In this document: in pieces, positions 16,521 to 24,983 of the stretch
Layout: every line of letters begins with the position of its first letter
Numbering within the stretch: the stretch's first letter is position 1
Assembly (NCBI GenBank): GCA_023408315.1
Contig: JAEYKI010000020.1
Coordinates: 54,183-118,182 of the forward strand
From: Bacillota bacterium
GTDB taxonomy: Bacteria > Bacillota > Clostridia > Christensenellales > Christensenellaceae
Direction of reading: 5' to 3'
DNA: 64,000 bases
Notes under the pieces: generated by a model
Told to the model about the DNA's origin: nothing
Database searches by the model: none
The model's input: the letters and a program-made list of their open reading frames with translations, nothing else
Program-made: the position numbers and the translations under genes

Positions 16521-17401
16521 GTAAAGTCCCCAATCATTTTGACTTCCGTTTCAAGGGCCACGCCTGTTTTTTGCAGAACTGTGTTCTGCACGTGGCGTAT
16601 CAAACTGTATATGTCTGCGGAAGTGGCTCCGCCCTTATTAATAATAAACCCCGCATGCTTTTCCGAAACCTGCGCGCCGCCGATTTGGCAGCCCTTCAGG
16701 CCGCACTGCTCTATCAAGCTACCTGCAAAATAACCCGCAGGGCGTTTAAACGTGCTGCCCGCGCTTGGAAAATTCAGCGGCTGGCAGGAGCGGCGCTTTT
16801 CGTTCAGGGTGGAAAGCAACTCCAGGGATTTTTCTTTTTCCCCTGCGGGCAGAGTGAAAGCGGCTCCCAATACAATGTAATTTTTATCCTGCACTATACT
16901 GCGCCGGTAACCAAACGCCATTTCATCCGCCGGTATATCCTGCACTGCAGCTTCCGGCGTAAGCACGCGCACAAAGGATATAAAATCTTTAAGCTCTCCG
17001 CCGTATGCGCCCGCGTTCATGGAAATGCCGCCTCCCAAAGTTCCGGGGATGCCTCCCGCAAACTCCAGGCCGCCCAGGCGCGCGTTGATGCACGATGCGG
17101 TAAGGTCCCGCAGCAAAACACCCGCGTCCGCGTACACAGCATTGCCTTTTATCTGCACGGACGCAAACTCTTCCGAAATTTTTACCACCATGCCTCGAAC
17201 CCCCGCATCCGAAACCAGAAGGTTGGAACCGCGGCCGATCACACAACAGGGAATGCCATTTTGCCGTGCATACCCAAAGGCGCGGCAGATTTCCTCCGCG
17301 TTTTTTGGCAGCAGCACCATGTCCGCACAACCGCCCGTTTTAAAGGTGGTATGATTGCGCATGGGCTCACTCTTTAGTTGCCTGATTTCCCCTATTTCCA
17401 T
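16517..17401 (-). CDS. murB: UDP-N-acetylenolpyruvoylglucosamine reductase
   Basis: MurB is the flavoenzyme that reduces UDP-GlcNAc-enolpyruvate to UDP-MurNAc, an early cytosolic step of peptidoglycan synthesis. The 294-residue protein fits the shorter type II MurB of Gram-positives. The FAD-binding segments are HTTFKTGGCADMVLLP, GRGSNLLVSDAGVRGMV and GGLEFAGGIPGTLGGG. The catalytic serine region reads FPSAGSTFKRP, and the end is GGATSADIYSLIRHVQ. It is the first gene of the minus-strand murB-PHP-rapZ-whiA-Crh-like operon. Confidence 0.97.
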   Translation of the reverse strand: MEIGEIRQLKSEPMRNHTTFKTGGCADMVLLPKNAEEICRAFGYARQNGIPCCVIGRGSNLLVSDAGVRGMVVKISEEFASVQIKGNAVYADAGVLLRDLTASCINARLGGLEFAGGIPGTLGGGISMNAGAYGGELKDFISFVRVLTPEAAVQDIPADEMAFGYRRSIVQDKNYIVLGAAFTLPAGEKEKSLELLSTLNEKRRSCQPLNFPSAGSTFKRPAGYFAGSLIEQCGLKGCQIGGAQVSEKHAGFIINKGGATSADIYSLIRHVQNTVLQKTGVALETEVKMIGDFT

Positions 17402-17477
17402 TGCAGCTCCCGCACAGGCCTGTATTTAAGCCTTTGAATACAGTAATAGTTTACATTATTTCCGCCGTTTATACAAG

Positions 17478-18200
17478 TTAGGCGCCAAACGCATTTTGAA
17501 ATGCCAGGGAACCCGATATGGCCTCGTATACCACCGTGTAATTGTCCTCCGTCTCATAAAGCGCCGGATAATTGGTGGTGGGCACGCAGTTGATTTTCAC
17601 AAGGTTTTTCTGCATATCCTGGGACAGGAGCAGGTTTGCGAACTTCATGTACAGGGTGTATTTCTTGGCGTCTTGCGTGGGTGTAAAGCCTATGTACTGC
17701 ACGCGGATATCCACTGTGCTTGCCGATGTGAGCTCTTCCTCCGCTCCGGGAAATTTTGCGGTAACCATATACGGGTAAGCGTACTGTTTGCCGCCCGATT
17801 CGCAGGTGGCTTGCAGTTTGGGCAGCACAAATTCGTTTGAAGCCACCTGTGCAAGCTGGCCGGGCCCGCTAAAAAGCCCTGTGGAAAAGGAAATGATGTC
17901 CGGAAACTGGCCTTTTTGCATAAGGTCCAGCGCCATTTTGGGGTTTAAGTTTTTTGCGTCTATAAACACATGCAGATTCTGTTTTTCAATCTGCGAAATA
18001 CACCGGTTCAATTGCGCGCGCCCGCTGTTTGGATAATCCGAAACGTGCCAGAGAGTCAGGAACCCTTCAAATTGGGCTTGCTTCTGCTGTTCTCGCACGG
18101 TGTATATATTTTTTTCCAGCTCGGGCATGAAAAAGGAGGGCGCAAATATAAGAAAAACAATTGAAAAAATGGAAAGGATCAGCGATACGGCCAGTTTCAT
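17478..18200 (-). CDS. Membrane-anchored extracellular protein, solute-binding-like
   Basis: A 240-residue protein with one N-terminal hydrophobic segment (residues 2-25, MKLAVSLILSIFSIVFLIF) and an outside domain. The middle (SQIEKQNLHVFIDAKNLNPKMALDLMQKG, PDIISFSTGLFSG) and the conserved-looking KYTLYMKFANLLLS region recall ABC sugar-binding proteins, but the protein is much shorter than a full one and has no lipobox. I do not recognise the family. The ATG lies directly after a long hairpin with a T7 run; its only good ribosome site (AAGGGGG) is in the 3' arm of that hairpin. It is the third gene of the HAD-hprK cluster. Confidence 0.75.
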   Translation of the reverse strand: MKLAVSLILSIFSIVFLIFAPSFFMPELEKNIYTVREQQKQAQFEGFLTLWHVSDYPNSGRAQLNRCISQIEKQNLHVFIDAKNLNPKMALDLMQKGQFPDIISFSTGLFSGPGQLAQVASNEFVLPKLQATCESGGKQYAYPYMVTAKFPGAEEELTSASTVDIRVQYIGFTPTQDAKKYTLYMKFANLLLSQDMQKNLVKINCVPTTNYPALYETEDNYTVVYEAISGSLAFQNAFGA

Positions 18201-18244
18201 AAAAAAACCCCCTTACCGTGTAAATATATTTACACAGCCGGGGG
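18201..18244 (-). promoter_or_regulatory. Long hairpin holding the ribosome site of the downstream gene
   Basis: In the minus-strand transcript CCCCC (18244-18240) pairs with GGGGG (18212-18208). Inside, GTGTAAATA and TATTTACAC (18218-18235) form a perfect 18-base palindrome. T7 follows, then the ATG at 18200. The structure could terminate transcription after hprK, or hide the AAGGGGG ribosome site and control translation. The inner palindrome could also be a protein operator. Confidence 0.65.
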
Positions 18245-18264
18245 TCTATGCTTTCTTTATGGTT

Positions 18265-19185
18265 TTAACTGCCTTGCAGGATTTTCAAAAGGTTCTGGTC
18301 CAGCTTGTCCGTACCCATCTGGCCCAGGCTTTTAAGACGGAAGTTCATAGCGGCCACTTCTATAATAATGGCCAGGTTCCGGCCCGGACGCACAGGAACA
18401 ATGATCTGGGGTATTTTAACGCCCAGAAGCGTGATGTGGTTGTCCTCTGTGCCCAGGCGGTCTATGTTGATCACGTTGCCAAGTTCCAGGTGGATGGAGA
18501 GGTTGATGTCTTTTTCCTGCATCACCGCGCCCATACCGTACAGAAGGGACACGTCTATGATCCCCAGCCCGCGTATCTCCATCATGTGCCGGATGATGTC
18601 CGGCGAACGGCCGATCAGCGTTTCGTCGGAAAGCTTGCGTATCTCCACCACGTCGTCCGCCACAAACCGGTGGCCGCGCTTCACCAGTTCCAGAGCCGTT
18701 TCGGATTTACCAACGCCACTCTCGCCTGTGATAAAGATGCCAACGCCGTATATGTCCATTAGCCCGCCGTGCCGTGATATGGATGGGGAGAGTATCTCGT
18801 CCAGATACAGCGTGATTTTATGGCTCAGTTTGGTGGTGGTAAGGCCGCTCATCAGCACAGGCACATTGTTTTGCCGGGCGCATTCCAGAAAATCGTCGGG
18901 GGGCATCAGGTTCCTGCCAATGAGAACGCAGGGAATAGGATAAGAAAAAAACTGCTGCAATATGTTGGAGCGAACCTCCGGGGTGAGCGTTTGCAGGTAG
19001 GTCATCTCCACCATGCCGAACATCTGAACGCGGTTCACGGCAAAGTATTCAAAAAAGCCGCTCATCTGCAGTCCCGGCCGGTTTAGGTCGCTGGTGTCTA
19101 TCTCCATGGAATCGCGGGTTCCCATGTAAAGGATATTCAGTTTGATTTCATCTGCCAGATCCTTGATTTTGACGATCCTCTTCAT
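18265..19185 (-). CDS. hprK: HPr kinase/phosphorylase
   Basis: HprK/P phosphorylates HPr and Crh on Ser46 in response to fructose-1,6-bisphosphate and removes the phosphate when inorganic phosphate is high, so it drives carbon catabolite repression. The 306-residue protein has the Walker A loop GESGVGKSE at 154-162, the preceding SRHGGLMDIYGVG with catalytic H139, and the family signature EIRGLGIIDV at 203-212. It overlaps the HAD gene at the ATGA junction. A Crh-like substrate is encoded at 13.7 kb and pfkA at 23.9 kb. Confidence 0.97.
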   Translation of the reverse strand: MKRIVKIKDLADEIKLNILYMGTRDSMEIDTSDLNRPGLQMSGFFEYFAVNRVQMFGMVEMTYLQTLTPEVRSNILQQFFSYPIPCVLIGRNLMPPDDFLECARQNNVPVLMSGLTTTKLSHKITLYLDEILSPSISRHGGLMDIYGVGIFITGESGVGKSETALELVKRGHRFVADDVVEIRKLSDETLIGRSPDIIRHMMEIRGLGIIDVSLLYGMGAVMQEKDINLSIHLELGNVINIDRLGTEDNHITLLGVKIPQIIVPVRPGRNLAIIIEVAAMNFRLKSLGQMGTDKLDQNLLKILQGS

Positions 19186-19982
19186 TGTTTTTCTCCAAAT
19201 ATATATTTTTTGACGGCCTGGGCAACCCCGTCCTGCTCGCAGGAAGCGGTGACGGTATCCGCGATTTTAAGAACGGATTCCCGCGCATTTTCCATGGCGA
19301 TGCCAAGACCGGCATACTGAAGCATGGAAATATCTATCTCGCTGTCTCCAACCGCAATAACCTCCTGTTGGCTTATTTGCAGCTCTTTTGCCACATGCGC
19401 AAGCGCCCTGCCTTTTGATACGTCCGCGTTAAAGATTTCCATGTATCCATACTGCGAATAGAGGATCTTGATGTCCGGATAGAGCTTCTCGACCAGCGGA
19501 CGCAAGCCGTCTATTTTTTCCTGTTTATCTATAATGAGTATTTTTTCTGTATAAACGGCGTCCCATTCCAGTATACCCGGATTAAGTATACCTTTAAACC
19601 GGACGGATTCTTCATATTCGTCTGTATGCACGGTGCGTGTGGTATAGTAAAACGTATTGTTGCAGAATATCTGAAAATAAAAGCCGTTGTCCTCTGCGTA
19701 GCGCATAATGTTTTTGGCTGTTTGCGGGGGAACGCTGCAGGAATAGATATCATGCCCAAACCTGTCGGTAATGACCGCGCCGCCCGAAGATATGGTGTAA
19801 CTGTGGCCGGGAACCTGGTCCAGCGCAAACTGCATGCCCTGGATGGAACGCCCGGATGCAAGCACAATGTGGACCCCCGCTTCCGCAGCTTTGGCAAGCG
19901 TTCTGCGGTTTTCTGCCGAGACCTCTTTTTTTGCGTTCAAAAGCGTGTCGTCCAGATCCAATGCGATGCATTTATAAGGCAT
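19182..19982 (-). CDS. Cof-type HAD phosphatase
   Basis: A 266-residue haloacid-dehalogenase-superfamily phosphatase of the Cof (class IIB) type. Motif I is D9-L-D11-DT in CIALDLDDTLLN, motif II is VLASGRS, and motif IV is VAVGDSEIDISML, with the large cap domain between them. Members dephosphorylate sugar phosphates or other small metabolites. The start at 19982 is chosen over a much longer upstream reading because MPYKCIALDL is the family N-terminus and GGGAG precedes it. The longer reading would run back over dnaE. The stop overlaps hprK. Confidence 0.92.
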   Translation of the reverse strand: MPYKCIALDLDDTLLNAKKEVSAENRRTLAKAAEAGVHIVLASGRSIQGMQFALDQVPGHSYTISSGGAVITDRFGHDIYSCSVPPQTAKNIMRYAEDNGFYFQIFCNNTFYYTTRTVHTDEYEESVRFKGILNPGILEWDAVYTEKILIIDKQEKIDGLRPLVEKLYPDIKILYSQYGYMEIFNADVSKGRALAHVAKELQISQQEVIAVGDSEIDISMLQYAGLGIAMENARESVLKIADTVTASCEQDGVAQAVKKYIFGEKQ

Positions 19983-20045
19983 GATGCGTGTCTCCCTTTG
20001 TAAGCTATTATACATGAAAAGCGGCCCGTTTAAAAGCAAAATATG

Positions 20046-20054
20046 TGGTATAAT
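20046..20054 (+). promoter_or_regulatory. Extended -10 promoter of dnaE
   Basis: TGGTATAAT, identical to the elements before the DUF5685 gene and proS, lies 30 bases before the dnaE ATG. No clear -35 is visible. The ribosome site AAGGAGGG follows at 20067-20074. Confidence 0.75.
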
Positions 20055-20084
20055 GGGAACAAAGGCAAGGAGGGTACAAATAAA

Positions 20085-23000
20085 ATGCAAGAGTTTACGC
20101 ACCTGCACGTGCACAGCGAATACAGCCTGCTGGATGGCGCCGCCCGCATAACAGATATGGTGAAGCGCGCCAGTTCGCTTGGCATGAACAGCCTTGCCAT
20201 AACAGACCACGGCGTGCTGTACGGTGCGCTGGATTTTTATGCGGAAGCCCGCAAAAACGGGATCAAACCCATCATCGGCTGCGAAGTGTATGTTGTGCGG
20301 GACAGGCTGGAGAAAACGGCGGAAAAAAAGGAATACGCGCACCTGATCTTGCTGGCTAAGGACTATGCGGGATACAAAAATTTGATGAAGCTGGTCTCCA
20401 TTGGATTTGTGGAGGGCTTTTATTATAAACCCAGAATTGATTATGATTTGCTGCGGCAGTATGCGGATGGGCTGGTGTGCACGTCCGCCTGCCTGGCCGG
20501 GGATGTGCAGAGATGTTTGATGCAGAACGATTATGCGGGCGCAAAAAAAATAGCGAAGGAGCTGCACGGCATATTTGGCGGGGATTTTTACATGGAGATT
20601 ATGGACCATGGCATCCCCGAGCAGAAGCTGGTGAACCCGCAGATCATCAAGCTTGCGCGGGAACTGGATATACCGCTTGTGGCGACCAACGACGCGCATT
20701 ACACAAACAAAGAGGACAGCCTGGCCCAGGATGTGCTGATGTGCATACAGACAGGCACCCGGCTGACGGACGAGAATAAGTTGACTTTTGAGACGCAGGA
20801 ATTTTATTTGAAGTCCCAGGAAGAGATGTACGAGCTGTTCAGCTACGTGCCGGACGCGCTGGAAAACACACAGGCAATTGCGGATAAGTGCAACCTGGAG
20901 ATTGAGTTTGGTAAGCTGTACCTGCCCAAGTTTGATCCGCCCGCAGGGCTTACGGATTACGAATATCTGCGGCAGCTTGGAGAGCAGGGCCTAAAGGAGC
21001 GCTACGGAAAAATTACGCCGGAGATACAAAGCCGGTTTGATTACGAACTTGAAACCATACGCAACATGGGGTTTGTAAACTATTTTTTGATTGTGTGGGA
21101 TTTTGTACATTTTGCCAAGAGTCACGGCATTATGGTGGGGCCGGGCAGAGGCAGCGCTGCCGGCAGCATTGTTGCCTATGCCCTTCAGATCACCAACATA
21201 GACCCTATCCGGTACACGCTGATGTTTGAGCGCTTTTTGAACCCGGAACGCGTGAGTATGCCCGATATAGATATTGATTTCTGTTACGAGCGCAGGCAGG
21301 AAGTGATTGATTATGTGGTGGCCAAATACGGTTCGGACCGTGTGGCGCAGATTATCACATTCGGCACCATGGGCGCAAGGCTTGTGATTCGGGATGTGGC
21401 GCGGGTATTGAACGTAAGCGTGCAGGAGGCGGACCGCATTGCAAAAATGGTGCCCTTTGCCCTGGGGATGACAATAGACAAGGCGCTGGCCGGAAACGCA
21501 AAGCTGCGCCATGAGTATGAAACAAGCGAAGCCGCAAAAAAGATTATAGACATTGCAAAGCGCCTGGAAGGCATGCCGCGGCACGCCTCCACCCACGCGG
21601 CGGGCGTTGTGATTGCAATGGACGAGATCACCAACTACGTACCCCTGCAGAAGAATACAAAAGAAGAAGGCGTGATGACCCAGTACACCATGAAGAAGCT
21701 GGAGAGCATCGGCCTGCTCAAAATGGATTTTCTGGGCCTGCGCACCTTAACGGTAATACGTGACACGCTTGAAATGGTGAGGCGGGAGCGCGGAATTACC
21801 ATAGACATAGATAAAATTCCACTGGACGACCCGGACGTATACGCCATGTTCGGCGCGGCGGATACGGATGGTGTGTTCCAGTTTGAAAGCGCAGGTATGC
21901 GCAGGCTGCTGCTGGACTTAAAGCCCGGCGCGATTGACGACCTGATGGCTGCGAACGCGCTGTTCCGGCCGGGCCCCATGGATTTTATTCCGGAATATTT
22001 GCGGTGCAAGCACAATCCCGGGCAGATTAAATACGCTCATCCCGTGCTGGAGCCTATTCTGAAAGAAACCTACGGCTGTATGGTATACCAGGAGCAGGTA
22101 ATGCAGATGGTGCGGGAGATAGCCGGGTATTCCATAGCAAGGAGCGATCTGGTGCGCCGCGCCATGAGCAAAAAACAGGCGAAGGAACTGGAGCGGGAGC
22201 GGGACGTATTTATCAACGGCGAAGTGGTGGACGGCAAGGTGACGGTGGAGGGCGCGCTGCGCCGCGGCGTGGACAAAAAGACCGCAAACGCGCTGTTTGA
22301 CCAGATGATGGATTTTGCCAACTACGCGTTCAACAAATCGCACGCATGCGCTTACTCGGTTGTAGCCTACCAGACGGCCTACCTGAAATACCACTACAAG
22401 GTGGAATACTGGACCGCGCTTTTAAACAGTTACCTGGGGAATAAGCAGAAGCTCTCCGAGTATATTGCGAGCATGAAGCAGGCCGGGATATCCGTGCTGC
22501 CGCCCGACGTAAACCGCTCCGGCATGAAGTTTACGGTGGAAGGCGGGCGTATCCGCTTTGGATTTTCCGCCATCGCGTTTGTGGGTGAGGCGATTGACAG
22601 CGTGGTATCTGAGCGGGAAAACGGCGAATATAAAGGCTTCTATGACTTTGTGAAGCGGAATGCGCCTGTTTTGAACAAAAAAAGGCTGGAAAGCCTTATA
22701 CTCTCCGGGTGCTTTGACGGCTTTGGATCTTCGCGGGCCGCGCTGTGGTCGGTGTACGAGCAGGCTTTATCCCGCGCTTCAGAAGAGGCCAAACGGCAGG
22801 CCACCGGGCAGATATCCCTGTTTGACATAGCGGGGGAAGAATTCTCCGGCGAGGTGGAAGTGCCTCGGAAAGAAGAGTTTGTTTTAAGCCAAAAGCTTTC
22901 TTACGAAAAAGAAATGACGGGTATATACATCAGCGGGCACCCGCTGGCCGAATACGCAAACGCTTTTGTGGGCAGGCCGGATACCATTGCAGGCATCATG

Positions 23001-23519
23001 GCCTCCGGGGAAGACGAGACAGCCATGTCCGAATACGACGGCAAGCAGGTGGAGCTGCTGGGCATTTTAAGCGAGGTGAGGACGCGCATCACCAAGGCCA
23101 AGGCAATTATGGCAAACGCAGCCATTGAAGACATGACATCCCGTATGAACGTGATTATATTCCCGGCAACGCTCAGCAAATACGAGCGATCTTTGGTAAA
23201 TGATTCCATTGTGCTGCTTTCCGGCCGCGTTGCCATTACGCCGGGGCAGGACCCGGAGATCATTGCGGATTCCATAACGCCCTATGCAAAAAATCAGGAT
23301 AAGTACTTTGGAAAGCAGCTGTATATTAAACTGGCGGAAGACCAGGCCGCACTGGTAAAGGGAATTCTTGAACAGTTTCCTGGGAATTTGTGCCCCAAGT
23401 TATGTGTTGCCGGCAAGGGAGTGGTTAAAGCGTCAGGCAAATATTGTGTGGCGTACAGCGACGGCTTGCTGGCAAAGCTAAAAGAAACCCTGGGAGATGA
23501 AAATGTGATAATAAAATAA
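20085..23519 (+). CDS. dnaE: DNA polymerase III alpha subunit (DnaE)
   Basis: Replicative polymerase subunit of the C family, 1144 residues. An N-terminal PHP domain opens with FTHLHVHSEYSLLDGA. The palm has the catalytic aspartates in GPGRGSAAGS and P393-D-I-D-I-D398-F. The fingers region (YGCMVYQEQVMQMVREIAGY) is followed by tandem helix-hairpin-helix and the OB domain (VELLGILSEVRTRITK). The start is the ATG at 20085, ten bases after AAGGAGGG; an in-frame extension to 20043 would begin within the promoter. It is the DnaE1-like type rather than PolC. A small gene and pfkA follow, as in several other Clostridia. Confidence 0.97.
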   Translation: MQEFTHLHVHSEYSLLDGAARITDMVKRASSLGMNSLAITDHGVLYGALDFYAEARKNGIKPIIGCEVYVVRDRLEKTAEKKEYAHLILLAKDYAGYKNLMKLVSIGFVEGFYYKPRIDYDLLRQYADGLVCTSACLAGDVQRCLMQNDYAGAKKIAKELHGIFGGDFYMEIMDHGIPEQKLVNPQIIKLARELDIPLVATNDAHYTNKEDSLAQDVLMCIQTGTRLTDENKLTFETQEFYLKSQEEMYELFSYVPDALENTQAIADKCNLEIEFGKLYLPKFDPPAGLTDYEYLRQLGEQGLKERYGKITPEIQSRFDYELETIRNMGFVNYFLIVWDFVHFAKSHGIMVGPGRGSAAGSIVAYALQITNIDPIRYTLMFERFLNPERVSMPDIDIDFCYERRQEVIDYVVAKYGSDRVAQIITFGTMGARLVIRDVARVLNVSVQEADRIAKMVPFALGMTIDKALAGNAKLRHEYETSEAAKKIIDIAKRLEGMPRHASTHAAGVVIAMDEITNYVPLQKNTKEEGVMTQYTMKKLESIGLLKMDFLGLRTLTVIRDTLEMVRRERGITIDIDKIPLDDPDVYAMFGAADTDGVFQFESAGMRRLLLDLKPGAIDDLMAANALFRPGPMDFIPEYLRCKHNPGQIKYAHPVLEPILKETYGCMVYQEQVMQMVREIAGYSIARSDLVRRAMSKKQAKELERERDVFINGEVVDGKVTVEGALRRGVDKKTANALFDQMMDFANYAFNKSHACAYSVVAYQTAYLKYHYKVEYWTALLNSYLGNKQKLSEYIASMKQAGISVLPPDVNRSGMKFTVEGGRIRFGFSAIAFVGEAIDSVVSERENGEYKGFYDFVKRNAPVLNKKRLESLILSGCFDGFGSSRAALWSVYEQALSRASEEAKRQATGQISLFDIAGEEFSGEVEVPRKEEFVLSQKLSYEKEMTGIYISGHPLAEYANAFVGRPDTIAGIMASGEDETAMSEYDGKQVELLGILSEVRTRITKAKAIMANAAIEDMTSRMNVIIFPATLSKYERSLVNDSIVLLSGRVAITPGQDPEIIADSITPYAKNQDKYFGKQLYIKLAEDQAALVKGILEQFPGNLCPKLCVAGKGVVKASGKYCVAYSDGLLAKLKETLGDENVIIK

Positions 23520-23647
23520 AATTACAAAAAACATTTGGATTTGTATGAACAATGTGTTAAAATGTGTACGTAAAAATGGGTTGGAACGGCTTTTTTCGCT
23601 GCCCGGCTTTTTGCCTGGGTCCGGCGTTTTTAAGGGGGCTTTCCATC

Positions 23648-23842
23648 ATGTGGGTTGTGATCAGCATAGCGCGGGACAAAGCGGCCGCGCAAAAGGCAAA
23701 GGACGTCCTGGATGCGGAAGGGATCTTGGTTGATTTGCGCCCCATTACCAAAAAAGTGGAACTGGGAACATACGAGATATTGGTTTTGGAATCCGAAGCG
23801 CTGGAGGCGCGGGACATTTTGTCTGAAAGCGGTATTATTTAA
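23648..23842 (+). CDS. Small protein between dnaE and pfkA, DUF2007-like
   Basis: A 64-residue protein, MWVVISIARDKAAAQKAKD and onward, ending LEARDILSESGII. The pattern (strand, helix, DAEGILVDLRP turn, strand, EILVLESEALEARDIL helix) resembles the small putative signalling domain DUF2007. A protein of this size at this position is seen in other Clostridia and is often mislabelled glutamate decarboxylase. The start is ATG 23648, with AAGGGGG ten bases upstream; the longer reading from 23564 has an atypical N-terminus. It is cotranscribable with pfkA, 34 bp downstream. Function unknown. Confidence 0.7.
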   Translation: MWVVISIARDKAAAQKAKDVLDAEGILVDLRPITKKVELGTYEILVLESEALEARDILSESGII

Positions 23843-23876
23843 ATTTTTTTAATCTTTATATATTTGGGAGTATGGG

Positions 23877-24845
23877 ATGAAACAAAGAATTGGCGTATTA
23901 ACGAGCGGCGGTGACACGCCCGGCATGAATGCGGGAATCCGAGCGGTTGTGATGGCGGCGGAAGCGCGCGGGCTTTCTGTAATGGGAATCACCAAAGGCT
24001 ATGCAGGCCTGATAGAAGGAAGAGTATCGCGCGTTAAAGTGGAAGACGTGGACGGTATTGAACATAAAGGCGGCACGATTTTAAAAACCGCGCGCTGCGA
24101 GGAATTTAAAACAACCGAAGGCCAGCAAAAGGCGCTGCACGTGATCCGCGCGTTTGGCATTACCGGCCTTGTGGTCATTGGCGGGGATGGGAGCTTCCAG
24201 GGAGCAAAGGTGCTCAGCCATTTGGGAATTCCCACCATTGGCATTCCGGGAACGATAGACAACGATCTGGCGTATACAGACTATACCATTGGATTTGATA
24301 CGGCGGTGAACTGCGTGATTGGCGAGATGGCCAAGATACGCGATACCATGGAGTCTCACGAGCGTATTGGCATTATTGAAGTTATGGGAAACAAGTGCGG
24401 GGACATTGCCCTTAGGGCCGGCATTGCAGGCGGCGCAGAGCATGTGATTGTGCCCGAAGTGGACTTTGATGTAGACGCAATCTGCGAAAAGATTGTGGAA
24501 GCCCGCATTAAGGGCAAAATGACCAGCATAGTTCTGATTGCGGAAGGCGCGGGCCGCGGAGAGGCGCTTGCAAATTACATGCGCGCAAAGGCAAACCTGG
24601 ACGCAAAGGCAATTGTTCTTGGGTACATACAGAGGGGTGGAAATCCCTCCGCGTTTGACCGTATCCGGGCAAGCCGCATGGGTATTCGCGCGGTGGATTT
24701 GCTGTCCCAGGGTATTGGCGGCAGGGTTGTCGGCATCCGCGACGAGAGAATTATTGACGAAGACATAGACGAGGCTCTTTCTATGGAGCTTAAGTTTGAT
24801 ATGGATTTATACCAGGAATTTAAAATACTTTCAGAAAATTGTTGA
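23877..24845 (+). CDS. pfkA: ATP-dependent 6-phosphofructokinase
   Basis: PfkA phosphorylates fructose 6-phosphate to fructose 1,6-bisphosphate, the committed step of glycolysis and the source of the metabolite that activates HPr kinase. It has 322 residues, typical of the bacterial ATP enzyme. The ATP loop GGDTPGMNAG, GGDGSFQGA, the catalytic PGTIDNDLAYTDYTIGFDTA block, EVMGNKCGDIA and IQRGGNPSAFDR are all present. GDGS (rather than GDDS) in the nucleotide loop indicates ATP, not pyrophosphate, use. A clear terminator follows. Confidence 0.97.
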   Translation: MKQRIGVLTSGGDTPGMNAGIRAVVMAAEARGLSVMGITKGYAGLIEGRVSRVKVEDVDGIEHKGGTILKTARCEEFKTTEGQQKALHVIRAFGITGLVVIGGDGSFQGAKVLSHLGIPTIGIPGTIDNDLAYTDYTIGFDTAVNCVIGEMAKIRDTMESHERIGIIEVMGNKCGDIALRAGIAGGAEHVIVPEVDFDVDAICEKIVEARIKGKMTSIVLIAEGAGRGEALANYMRAKANLDAKAIVLGYIQRGGNPSAFDRIRASRMGIRAVDLLSQGIGGRVVGIRDERIIDEDIDEALSMELKFDMDLYQEFKILSENC

Positions 24846-24854
24846 CGGAATAAT

Positions 24855-24890
24855 AAAAAAAGGGGAGCTTATATATCCCCTTTTTATTTT
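24855..24890 (+). terminator. Intrinsic terminator after pfkA
   Basis: AAAAAGGGGA pairs with TCCCCTTTTT around the loop GCTTATATA, and TATTTT follows. It ends the dnaE-pfkA unit. Confidence 0.85.
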
Positions 24891-24983
24891 GCCGGAGAGC
24901 CGGATTGCAAAGAAGCAATTACGGGATTGGTCCCCTGGTCGGTTAAACAGAGGACTTATGCGAAGGGTTGTGTTTTATAACTG

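Noticed and set aside
19983..20699. N-terminal extension of the HAD gene to 505 residues
   Set aside because: The extension would run antisense through the dnaE start and lacks HAD similarity; the start at 19982 has a ribosome site.
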